Assembly: GCA_964649415.1 (NCBI GenBank)
Contig: CAZYSK010000026.1
Coordinates: 6,160 to 70,159, forward strand
Direction of reading: 5' to 3'
Length of the DNA stretch: 64,000 nt
Source: CAZYSK01 sp964649415
GTDB lineage: Bacteria; Chloroflexota; Anaerolineae; B4-G1
Every line of letters starts with the position of its first letter. Position 1 is the first letter of the stretch. Position numbers and translations under genes: made by a program. Positions 23,609 through 30,428 of this stretch are shown here, one piece after another. The notes beneath the pieces were generated by a model, which was not told the DNA's origin, did no database searches, and saw nothing but the letters and a program-made list of their open reading frames with translations.

Positions 23609-24381
23609 GTGATCTGCACTGGACGAGCGCGATCACCTCCGTCCAGCCCAACGAGATACGGCTGCGGGGGTATAGGTTGGATGAACTGATGGGCCGCGTG
23701 ACGTTCGGACAGGCGGTCTACCTGGCGCTGAAGGGGGAACTCCCCTCGCCGGAGGTCGGGCGGCTGATGGACGTCATGCTGGTGTCCTCGATTGACCACG
23801 GCGCAACGCCCCCCTCGGTGCTGGCGGCCCGCACGGCCGCCTCCACCGGCGCGACGCTGAGTGCCAGCGTCGCGGCTGGGGTGCTGGCAATCAACCGCTA
23901 CCACGGCGGCGCGATCGAGGGCTGCATGCGGCTGCTGTACGACGCCATTGGCCGGCTGGACGGCGGCCGAGCGCCCGCGGAGGTGGCAGCCGACATGGTG
24001 GGGGAGCTGAGGGCGCAGAAGAAGCGTGCCCCCGGCTTTGGCCACCGCATCCACTCCGATGATCCGCGCACCAGGCGGCTGTTGGCGCTGGCGGGCGAGC
24101 TGGGCGTCAGTGGCGATGGCGTGGCTATGGCCCAGGCCTTTGAGGCGGCATTGGAGGAGAGCCTGGGGCGGCGGCTGCCACTCAACGTGGATGGGGCACT
24201 GGCCGCGCTTCTGGTGGATCTGGACTTCCCGCCTGAGTTGGGCAACGCGTTCTTCGTCGTCGCCCGTGTCACCGGGCTGGCGGCCCATGCCCACGAGGAG
24301 ATGACCGGTCAGCGGCCGATGCGGCGCATTCACCCCACCGACCACGCGTACGATGGCCCGCCGCTACGGGACCTGACGTAG
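23605..24381 (+). CDS. Citryl-CoA lyase-like protein (citrate synthase C-terminal fold)
   Basis: A 258-residue protein, the size of stand-alone citryl-CoA lyase (Ccl) and of the C-terminal module of ATP-citrate lyase. The catalytic set of the citrate synthase fold is visible: His in YHGGAIEGC (about residue 98), His in GFGHRIHSDDPRTR (about 146), and Asp in PLNVDGALAALL (about 195). The start overlaps the SucD-like stop. Known Ccl enzymes cleave citryl-CoA to acetyl-CoA and oxaloacetate. Together the three genes could carry out the reaction of ATP-citrate lyase in a split form. Alternatives: a related acyl-CoA such as citramalyl- or methylcitryl-CoA. Confidence 0.82.
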   Translation: MSDLHWTSAITSVQPNEIRLRGYRLDELMGRVTFGQAVYLALKGELPSPEVGRLMDVMLVSSIDHGATPPSVLAARTAASTGATLSASVAAGVLAINRYHGGAIEGCMRLLYDAIGRLDGGRAPAEVAADMVGELRAQKKRAPGFGHRIHSDDPRTRRLLALAGELGVSGDGVAMAQAFEAALEESLGRRLPLNVDGALAALLVDLDFPPELGNAFFVVARVTGLAAHAHEEMTGQRPMRRIHPTDHAYDGPPLRDLT

Positions 24382-24512
24382 GTCGGGAATCCTGCATCTG
24401 TTGAGGACGCCCTCGGGATTCTGCGGGGCCTTGTAGGGCGGGCGTGTCGCTCGCCATCGGAAAGCACGTGTGGCCGGGCCTGTTGGCTCGGCGAATCAGG
24501 AAGGAGGAACCA

Positions 24513-25022
24513 ATGGGTAAGGAGTTAATTCAGACGATCTTCGCGCGACGCAGTATCCGCAGGTACACGGATGAACCTGTCGGTGAAGCCGATGTCCAGA
24601 CGCTGCTGGAGGCCGCCATGGCGGCCCCTTCTGCCTCGAACCGCAAGCCGTGGTACTTCGTCGTCGTGACTGAGCGCGCGACGCTGGATCGCCTGGCGGA
24701 GGTCCATCCCCACGGCAAGATGCTCTTCGACGCACCGTTGTGCATCGCCGTGTGCGGTGGCCCGACGGCATCGGAGCGCTTCTGGGTGCAGGATTGCTCC
24801 GCCGCGACGGAGAACCTGCTCCTGGCGGCTGCGGGCCTGGGCCTCGGTGCGGTCTGGCTGGGCGTCTACCCCCGGCAGGATCGGGTTGCCGCTGTACAGG
24901 ACGTGCTGGGCATTCCCGAGGCCATCGCTCCGCTGAACCTCATCTCCATCGGGCATCCGGCGGAGGAGAAGGAGCCACGCACGCAATACGACGCGTCCCG
25001 GGTGCATCGCGGGCAGTGGTAG
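24513..25022 (+). CDS. Nitroreductase family FMN enzyme
   Basis: A 169-residue protein. ATG 24513 follows AAGGAGGAA. The FMN phosphate-binding opening FARRSIRRYTDEPV (about residues 10-23), MAAPSASNRKPWYFVVV, and the C-terminal ATENLLLAAAGLGLGAVWLG place it firmly in the nitroreductase fold, one of the shorter members. These are NAD(P)H-dependent flavin enzymes acting on nitroaromatics, quinones or flavin itself. It starts 131 bases after the lyase gene and 23 bases before UbiD, so it may share a transcript with UbiD. A role in supplying reduced flavin to that enzyme is only a guess. Confidence 0.88.
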   Translation: MGKELIQTIFARRSIRRYTDEPVGEADVQTLLEAAMAAPSASNRKPWYFVVVTERATLDRLAEVHPHGKMLFDAPLCIAVCGGPTASERFWVQDCSAATENLLLAAAGLGLGAVWLGVYPRQDRVAAVQDVLGIPEAIAPLNLISIGHPAEEKEPRTQYDASRVHRGQW

Positions 25023-25045
25023 GATAGGCGGGGGTTGGGGAGCAT

Positions 25046-26398
25046 ATGAATGTACGAAGCTTCATCTCGTGGGCGCGGGATACGGGCAAGCTGGTTGACG
25101 TGCCGCACGCGGTGGACCCGCGCCTGGAGCTGGCGCGCGTCGTGTACGCGCTCGACGGTCGGCCGGTGTTGTTCCATGGGCTCACCGGCTTCCCCGACTG
25201 GCGCGCGGTCTCCGGGGTTTGTGCGCAGCGTGAGCACTTCGCGGCGGCGTTAGGGTGCAGGGTGCCTGGTCTGATCGGCCGGATGGCTGACGCGCTGGCC
25301 AATCCCGTCTCGCCCCCGGTGCTCGACCTGGGGCCCTGCCAGGAGGTGTGTGAGACGCAGGTGGATCTGACCCGCCTGCCGATCCCGCGTTACCATCCGG
25401 ACGATGGCGGGCGCTACGTCACGTCGGGTGTGGCGGTCATCAAGGACCGGGACTTCGGGCGCAATATCTCGTTCCACAGGCTGATGTTGCTGGATGGACG
25501 CCGCCTCGTCGCCCGCGTCGTCGAGGGGCGGGGGATGCACACCGCGCTGGGTAAGGTGCCAGGCGGTGACTCGGTTGAGGACACCGGTCGAAGCCTACCC
25601 GTCGCTGTCGCTATCGGCTGCCCGATCCAGGTGCTGTTGGCGGCGGCGATGAGCCCTCCCAAGGGGGTGGACGAGCTGAGCATCGCCCACGCGCTGGTCC
25701 CGACGCCGCTGGTGCGCTGCCAGACTGTAGATCTGGAGGTGCCGGCCGAGGCAGAGCTGGTTCTGGAGGGCCGCGTCACCGCCGCGCTCACCGATGAGGG
25801 GCCGTTCCCCGACCTGACGGAGACGATGGATATCGTGCGGCGCCAGCCGGTGATTGAGATCGACCACGTGACCTATCGCCGGAGCCCCGTCTTCCACGTG
25901 CTTCTGCCCGGCGGCATGGAGCACAAGAACCTGATGGGCATGCCACGCGAGCCGACCATATTCTCTGCCGTGAACGAGGTGTGCCGCTGCCGGGGTGTCT
26001 ACATCACGCCGGGCGGCACATCCTGGCTGCACGCGGTGGTGCAGATCGAGAAACAAGACCAGGAAGACGGGCGCCGGGCGATCGGGGCCGCCTTCCGGGG
26101 CCACACGTCGCTGAAGCACGTGGTGGTTGTGGACGCGGATGTGGATATCTATGACAGCACTGAAGTGGAGTGGGCCATAGCCACCCGTTTCCAGGCCGAC
26201 CGGGATCTGGTGGTGCTCAGCGATCAGCCGGGGAGCAGTCTGGATCCCTCGGCTCTGCAGAGGCCGGGGCGCAAATCGCGCACGGCCAAGATGGGCCTGG
26301 ATGCGACCGCCCCCCTCGGGGAGGCAAGGCGGGGCTACGAGAAGGCGCGATACGCGTCAGTGGATTTGGCACAGCACGGCGTGAAGGGTGGATTTTAG
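25046..26398 (+). CDS. UbiD family (prenylated-FMN) decarboxylase
   Basis: A 450-residue protein. ATG 25046 lies behind GGGGAG. Family features: VDVPHAVDPRLELARVVYA, RLPIPRYHPDDGGRYVTSGV, NISFHRLMLLDGRRLVARVV, the acidic active-site stretch EGPFPDLTETMDIVRRQPVI, and the late ATRFQADRDLVVLSDQPGSS. UbiD enzymes reversibly decarboxylate aromatic or unsaturated acids with prenylated FMN made by UbiX. No UbiX gene is in the window. The partner nitroreductase immediately upstream and the CoA-ligase module before it suggest an anaerobic carbon-acid pathway, but the substrate is not readable. Confidence 0.88.
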   Translation: MNVRSFISWARDTGKLVDVPHAVDPRLELARVVYALDGRPVLFHGLTGFPDWRAVSGVCAQREHFAAALGCRVPGLIGRMADALANPVSPPVLDLGPCQEVCETQVDLTRLPIPRYHPDDGGRYVTSGVAVIKDRDFGRNISFHRLMLLDGRRLVARVVEGRGMHTALGKVPGGDSVEDTGRSLPVAVAIGCPIQVLLAAAMSPPKGVDELSIAHALVPTPLVRCQTVDLEVPAEAELVLEGRVTAALTDEGPFPDLTETMDIVRRQPVIEIDHVTYRRSPVFHVLLPGGMEHKNLMGMPREPTIFSAVNEVCRCRGVYITPGGTSWLHAVVQIEKQDQEDGRRAIGAAFRGHTSLKHVVVVDADVDIYDSTEVEWAIATRFQADRDLVVLSDQPGSSLDPSALQRPGRKSRTAKMGLDATAPLGEARRGYEKARYASVDLAQHGVKGGF

Positions 26399-26412
26399 GA
26401 TGTAGAGACGGC

Positions 26413-26441
26413 TTGCACTATCGCACGTTTTGGTGTATTAT
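26413..26441 (+). promoter_or_regulatory. Promoter for spoVS-PHP unit
   Basis: TTGCAC (26413-26418), a 17-base spacer and TATTAT (26436-26441), located between the UbiD stop and the spoVS ribosome site. The leader to ATG 26527 contains no obvious structure. Confidence 0.55.
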
Positions 26442-26526
26442 TGATACTGAACCGCGCCGATATACCCGGCCAGGCCAGGGTAGGTTTTCAGGGCTTCTAT
26501 GCCAAGGAAGCGCAAGGAGGGATACA

Positions 26527-26829
26527 ATGGACCTCATCAAGGTTGCGGCGACGTCTCGCTCGACTGCGGTGGCTGGCGCTATCGCAGGTGTCATGCGGGA
26601 GCAGGGGCAGGTGCACGTGCAGGCCATCGGTGCCGGAGCGGTCAACCAGGCAATCAAGGCGGTCACGATTGCCCGAGGGTACCTGGAGCTGGACGGGATT
26701 GACATCATATGTGTTCCGTCCTTCGTCGAGGTCTTGATTGACGATCAGGAAAGGACCGCGGTTCGGATCACCGTGCAGAGACGGGAGACCGCCACCTCAC
26801 CCGAATGGACGGACACCGAAACCACGTAG
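26527..26829 (+). CDS. spoVS: Stage V sporulation protein S homologue
   Basis: A 100-residue protein. ATG 26527 follows AAGGAGG by 7 bases. The first 85 residues are a complete SpoVS/Alba-like fold: MDLIKVAATSRSTAVAGAIA, VHVQAIGAGAVNQAIKAVTI, ARGYLELDGIDI and a final strand VRITVQRR. SpoVS-like proteins occur in many non-sporulating bacteria, including Chloroflexota and Thermus, and may bind nucleic acid. A polar tail overlaps the start of the PHP gene (26805), so the pair is translationally coupled. Confidence 0.93.
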   Translation: MDLIKVAATSRSTAVAGAIAGVMREQGQVHVQAIGAGAVNQAIKAVTIARGYLELDGIDIICVPSFVEVLIDDQERTAVRITVQRRETATSPEWTDTETT

Positions 26830-27680
26830 ATCTGCACCTCCATAGCACGGCCTCCGATGGTGTGTTCACGCCGTCGGAGGTTGTTCGTCTATCCCTGGAG
26901 CGCGAATTGGCTGTCATTGCGCTCACAGACCACGACACACTGAGCGGCGTGGCGGAGGCGCAGCGGGCGGCGCGCGCCACCGGGCTGGAGGTCGTCCCCG
27001 GGGTGGAGGTCAATGCCGAGGGCGAGTGGGGTGACGTGCATTTCCTGGGCTATTTCGTGGACCCCGATCGCGGCCCGCTATGCGCGATGCTGCGGGACAT
27101 ACGCGAGGCGCGGGTGGCGCGCGCCCGCGCCATGGTTGAGCGGCTGCGCGAGATGGGGATGGCGCTGGACTGGGCAGAGGTGCAGACGTTGGCCACCGGT
27201 GACAGCGTCGGGCGGCCCCACGTGGCGCGGGCGTTGGCCCGTCGAGGTTACGTGCACACAGTCCCGGAGGCGTTTGACCGGTTCATCGGCAACGACGGCC
27301 CGGCCTACGTCCCCCGCCCGAGATTGACCCCGCCCGAGGTGATCCAGGCGATCCTGGATTCGGGCGGCGTGCCGGTGATCGCCCACCCGGCGCACACCGG
27401 CCCGGCGGTGGTGGCCCGCATACCGGAGTTCGCGGGCTATGGGCTGCAGGGCGTGGAGGTCTACTACCCGCTCCATCCCCCCGAGACGGTCGAGCGGCTC
27501 CTGGGACTCTGCCGGGAGCACGGTCTGCTGGCCACCGGGGGTTCCGATTTTCACGGATTGGGCATCAAGGAGGGCACGCAGCTTGGCTCGGTCTACGTGC
27601 CTTGCGAGTGCGTGGAGCGGCTGCGGGAAGCGGCCGCCGCGCAACGCCGTGTAGTGCAGCGCGACGGTGGGGCTATGTGA
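26805..27680 (+). CDS. PHP-domain phosphoesterase (TrpH/RNase AM-like)
   Basis: A 291-residue protein starting within spoVS. The metal-binding motifs of the PHP fold are present in order: DLHLHSTASDG (residues 9-19), IALTDHDTLSG, VVPGVEVNAE, the central insertion with SVGRPHVARALARRGYV, VIAHPAHTG and GSDFHG. This arrangement matches 3',5'-nucleoside bisphosphate phosphatases / 5'-3' RNA exonucleases of the TrpH family. It probably acts on pAp or short RNA in the cytoplasm (family knowledge). The short gap (17 bases) to the EACC1 gene leaves open whether they are in one transcript. Confidence 0.88.
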   Translation: MDGHRNHVDLHLHSTASDGVFTPSEVVRLSLERELAVIALTDHDTLSGVAEAQRAARATGLEVVPGVEVNAEGEWGDVHFLGYFVDPDRGPLCAMLRDIREARVARARAMVERLREMGMALDWAEVQTLATGDSVGRPHVARALARRGYVHTVPEAFDRFIGNDGPAYVPRPRLTPPEVIQAILDSGGVPVIAHPAHTGPAVVARIPEFAGYGLQGVEVYYPLHPPETVERLLGLCREHGLLATGGSDFHGLGIKEGTQLGSVYVPCECVERLREAAAAQRRVVQRDGGAM

Positions 27681-27697
27681 ACGGAGGTGAGCGGCGC

Positions 27698-28324
27698 ATG
27701 ACCTCGGACGAGGTTCAACTTCACCTGACGATCACCGAAGCGGGGGCGGACGCGGAGCGGCTCGACGAGCTGACGGGGTACCTGATGCGTGACCTGCGCG
27801 ACCTGGGTGCCGAGTCGGTCGAGCGTGCCGCGGGCCAGCCTGCGCCGGAAGGTGCGAAGGGTGATTCCTTCACCTGGGGCGCGTTGACGCTCGTCGCCGT
27901 GCCCTCATTTCTCTCTCAACTGGTCGGGTTCCTGCAGGCCTGGTCGCTGCGCGGCGAGAGCTGTAGGGTCAAGATCAAGACTCCCGCCGGGCTGGAGGTC
28001 GAGTTCACGCCGGAGAGCAGGCTGACGCAGGACGAACTGCTGGCGCTGGTGGAGGAGCTGACCGCGGGCGGGCGGGCGCCCTCAGTGCCGGGGGTATCGC
28101 CGCCGGGTGACCTCAGCTGGCTGCGACGGATCCTGTCCACCCATTTCGACGAGGAGGAACTGCGCACGCTCTGTTTCGACCTGGGCGTGAGATACGACGA
28201 CTTGCCGGGCCAGGGAGCCGCGGGCAAGGCCCGGGAATTGATTGCTTTCCTGGAACGCCACGGTCGTGTCAATCATCTGCTGGAGGTGGGCCGGCTCCAG
28301 CGCACGGATGTCCGCTGGGAGTAA
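27698..28324 (+). CDS. EACC1-type protein with C-terminal effector-associated (EAD-like) domain
   Basis: A 208-residue protein from ATG 27698 (ACGGAGGTGAG before it). Residues 1-115 resemble the effector-associated constant component EACC1: VQLHLTITEAGADAERLDEL, a Gly-containing bridge, VAVPSFLSQLVGFLQAWSLR and a final strand VKIKTPAGLEVEFTP. Residues 140-208 (LRRILSTHFDEEELRTLCFD, GVRYDDLPGQGAAGKARELI) are a helical effector-associated/Death-like adaptor domain; the exact EAD subtype was not assigned. In described conflict systems such proteins couple to proteases or other effectors. The caspase-like start codon follows 7 bases after this stop, supporting an effector pair whose effector is now broken. 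Confidence 0.7.
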   Translation: MTSDEVQLHLTITEAGADAERLDELTGYLMRDLRDLGAESVERAAGQPAPEGAKGDSFTWGALTLVAVPSFLSQLVGFLQAWSLRGESCRVKIKTPAGLEVEFTPESRLTQDELLALVEELTAGGRAPSVPGVSPPGDLSWLRRILSTHFDEEELRTLCFDLGVRYDDLPGQGAAGKARELIAFLERHGRVNHLLEVGRLQRTDVRWE

Positions 28325-28331
28325 ACGCGCC

Positions 28332-28697
28332 ATGCCCGATCGCCTGGCCCTGATCATCGCCAACAGCGCGTTCGACGACCCGAAGCTGGCCCAGAGGTGG
28401 TCGACACTACACCGGTGGGCCGTTACTTAGCGCTAGGGGGATAGCCCCCACGGTTGCGCGGATATGCTGGGCAACGTGTGGGAGTGGACGCAGAGCCTGT
28501 ACAAGGGCTACCCTTACGATCCGGCGGATGGACGGGAGAATTCAGAGGCTGCGGGCCGCCGGGTGGTGCGCGGCGGCGCCTTCTACGACGCTCGGGGGAG
28601 GGTCCGCTGCGCGTTCCGCCATGGGAGCTCTTCCGACTTCCTTGGCAGGTATCAAGGGTTCCGTCCGGTGGCGGTCCCCGTCGACTCTGAACTCTGA
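28332..28697 (+). pseudogene. Gutted caspase-FGE (peptidase C14 / formylglycine-generating-like) effector gene
   Basis: ATG 28332 opens the first strand of a C14 caspase-like domain, MPDRLALIIANSAFDDPKLA, and then homology stops near 28394. From 28403 another frame reads DTTPVGRYLALG and, after one extra G in the GGGGG run at 28436-28440, a third segment gives DSPHGCADMLGNVWEWTQ, RVVRGGAFYDARGRVRCAFR and GFRPV to the stop at 28697. These are the C-terminal hallmarks of FGE-sulfatase domains. The caspase catalytic His and Cys and most of the FGE domain are therefore deleted, and a +1 frameshift has accumulated. Caspase-FGE fusions are known effectors in Chloroflexota-type conflict systems; this copy cannot be active. 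Confidence 0.82.
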
Positions 28698-28743
28698 ACC
28701 CTCTGGACGCTGGGACTCTGGATCGTTGGGCTCTGTTGGGGGA

Positions 28744-28798
28744 GTCCAGAGGGGGACACCCCCTCTGGACGCGCGCAGCGCGGTTTTGACGCCCTATG
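28744..28798 (+). terminator. Double hairpin following the caspase-FGE remnant
   Basis: A perfect 12-bp stem (28744-28755 with 28759-28770, arm GTCCAGAGGGGG) with a 3-base loop, followed by a second small stem CGCGC-AG-GCGCG and GGTTTTG. Probably terminates the 26.4-28.7 kb unit. Confidence 0.6.
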
Positions 28799-28978
28799 TA
28801 TGGTTTGAAAGAGTACGCCCAGCAGTTCGACCTCAGCAAGACCCGCACCTGGGAGCTGTGTGGTGCATTCACTGTCGCCGAACCGGAAGCGGAGTACGTC
28901 GTTGGCTCAGATGAGACTGGGTCTCCCACCACCAACTACGCCGAACACGTGGACGATGTCTTGTATATGGGGGCCTAA
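28796..28978 (+). pseudogene. Short unassigned ORF, possibly another gene tail
   Basis: A 60-residue frame from ATG 28796: LKEYAQQFDLSKTRTWELCG, AFTVAEPEAEYVVGSDETGS and a hydrophobic end VDDVLYMGA. Composition looks protein-like and acidic, but no ribosome site precedes the ATG and the family was not recognised. It could be the 3' end of a further deleted gene. It lies between two hairpin regions. Confidence 0.25.
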
Positions 28979-28997
28979 TGGCGAGAGTCAACGCGGA

Positions 28998-29094
28998 GAC
29001 GCAGAGACAAGCTGAAAGCTCTTGCGTCTCTGCACCTTCGCGTCTCTTGCTGTAACACCACAGAAGCCCGGTTCTTGTCTAGAACCGGGCTTCT
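28998..29094. terminator. Hairpin-rich gene-free stretch between the small ORF and holB
   Basis: The 28979-29297 interval has no supported gene. It holds GCAGAGAC (29001-29008) paired with 29026-29033, and a perfect 14-bp stem AGAAGCCCGGTTCT (29062-29075) paired with 29081-29094 over a 5-base loop. Lying between a plus-strand and a minus-strand gene, the second hairpin probably acts as a bidirectional terminator. A related hairpin (AGAAACC-A-GGTTTCT) recurs at 36399-36413. Confidence 0.65.
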
Positions 29095-29297
29095 TGGTAG
29101 ACGGTTTCGTGAATCCGTGCTGGGCTTGCTGGCTCGCCCCGGCCTGAAAGAGCCGGTGCTGGGGTGATTTCCTGCTGATCATATGCACCCAACACCGCCT
29201 GTTTACGGCGGTGCGGTCGCCGAAATCGCGGAACGATTCTATGCATCGCTGTACTTTGCCGATCCCATCTGCGCTAATCCGTGTGAATCCGCGTCCC

Positions 29298-30290
29298 CTA
29301 CCCCCGGGGCAGGTCGAGCATCAGCACCTCGAGCGTGAGGCGCGCGTTGGCGTTGCGGCCCAGCCGCTCGGTCGCGTCGCGCAGCGCCCCCACCACCTCT
29401 CTGCTCCGCGCCACGCCGAAGCGACGGGCGTGGTCGCGCAATGTGTGCTCGCGGTCCACGTTCGTCAGCCGGGCATCCGCGCCGGTTGCCAGCAGCAGCG
29501 CGTCCCGCCACCAACCCGTCCACAGATCCAGCATCTCCTGCGTCGCGACCGGGTCACGGGCCAGTTTCTCGGCGTAGCGGAAGCGCTCCACGGTCGACGT
29601 GCCCAACAGGCGCTCCAGGTCATCCAGGCGCTGCACCCGTCGCCGGAGCGCAGCCTTATCGCCGAGCGCGCGCACCGCCCAGCCCAGCCGCCCGCCTGAG
29701 AGGTGGGCCAGTAGCTCGGCCTGCTCCGTCTCCGCGCCCCAGCGCTCGACGAGCGCGCGCTGCACCACGGGTACCGGCAGGGGGCGCAGCGGCACCTGCT
29801 GGCAGCGGGAGACGATGGTGGGCAGAAGCTGGTCGCCGTCGCTCGCCAGGACCGCCAGCACGACGTAGGACGGGGGCTCCTCCAGCGTCTTGAGCAGCGC
29901 GTTGGCGGCCGAGGTCGTGGCTTCCTCGAAGCGCCGCAGGATGACCATGCGCCAGCGCCCCTCGACCGGCGTCAAGGCCAATTGGCGTTGCAGATCGCGC
30001 ACCTGCTCGATCTTCAGGCTCGCGCCGGCGTGTTCCGATTCGAGGACGTGCAGGTCTGGGTGATTGCCGCTGGTGACCAGGTGGCAGGCCCGGCAGACAC
30101 CGCAGGGTGGAGCGCTCTCGTCCTGGCACAGCAGGGCCGCAGCCAGCGCCCGCGCCAACGTCGTCTTGCCCCCGCCCGGTGGCCCCGTGAAGAGATAGGC
30201 GTGGGAGACGGTGCCGGAGGCGACGGCGCGCCGCAGAAACCTCACCGCCCACTCGTGTCCGATAATGCCCCAGTTGTCGTCTGTGTTCAT
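29298..30290 (-). CDS. holB: DNA polymerase III delta-prime-type clamp loader subunit
   Basis: A 330-residue protein. ATG 30290 (MNTDDNWGIIGHEWAVRFL) is preferred to the longer frame to 30395, which has no homology. Walker A GPPGGGKTTLARALA is at about residue 33, the zinc-module cysteines CQDESAPPCGVCRAC follow, and the AAA+ sensor region has VILRRFEEATTSAANALLKT then LEEPPSYVVLAVLA and RCQQVPLRPLP. Delta-prime is part of the clamp loader that places the sliding clamp during replication. The intact Walker A (GGGKTT) and TLEEPP resemble the gamma/tau side more than E. coli HolB, as in many Gram-positive-like lineages. It is divergent from the cNMP/bPH gene. Confidence 0.88.
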   Translation of the reverse strand: MNTDDNWGIIGHEWAVRFLRRAVASGTVSHAYLFTGPPGGGKTTLARALAAALLCQDESAPPCGVCRACHLVTSGNHPDLHVLESEHAGASLKIEQVRDLQRQLALTPVEGRWRMVILRRFEEATTSAANALLKTLEEPPSYVVLAVLASDGDQLLPTIVSRCQQVPLRPLPVPVVQRALVERWGAETEQAELLAHLSGGRLGWAVRALGDKAALRRRVQRLDDLERLLGTSTVERFRYAEKLARDPVATQEMLDLWTGWWRDALLLATGADARLTNVDREHTLRDHARRFGVARSREVVGALRDATERLGRNANARLTLEVLMLDLPRG

Positions 30291-30399
30291 TTCCGCGTGG
30301 CCCTCGTGGCTCGTCGGGGAGTGTAGCACAGAAGGCTCAGGCACACAAGTGGCAGCCTGCTTCCAACCCTGAATGGCGCTTCCCTCTTCGGCCATAATG

Positions 30400-30408
30400 T
30401 GCTAGAAT
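30400..30408 (+). promoter_or_regulatory. Extended -10 promoter for the cNMP-bPH gene
   Basis: TGCTAGAAT, 20 bases before ATG 30429, with GAGGAAAAG as ribosome site between. A convincing -35 element is lacking. Confidence 0.4.
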
Positions 30409-30428
30409 TGTGTTGAGGAAAAGTCAGA

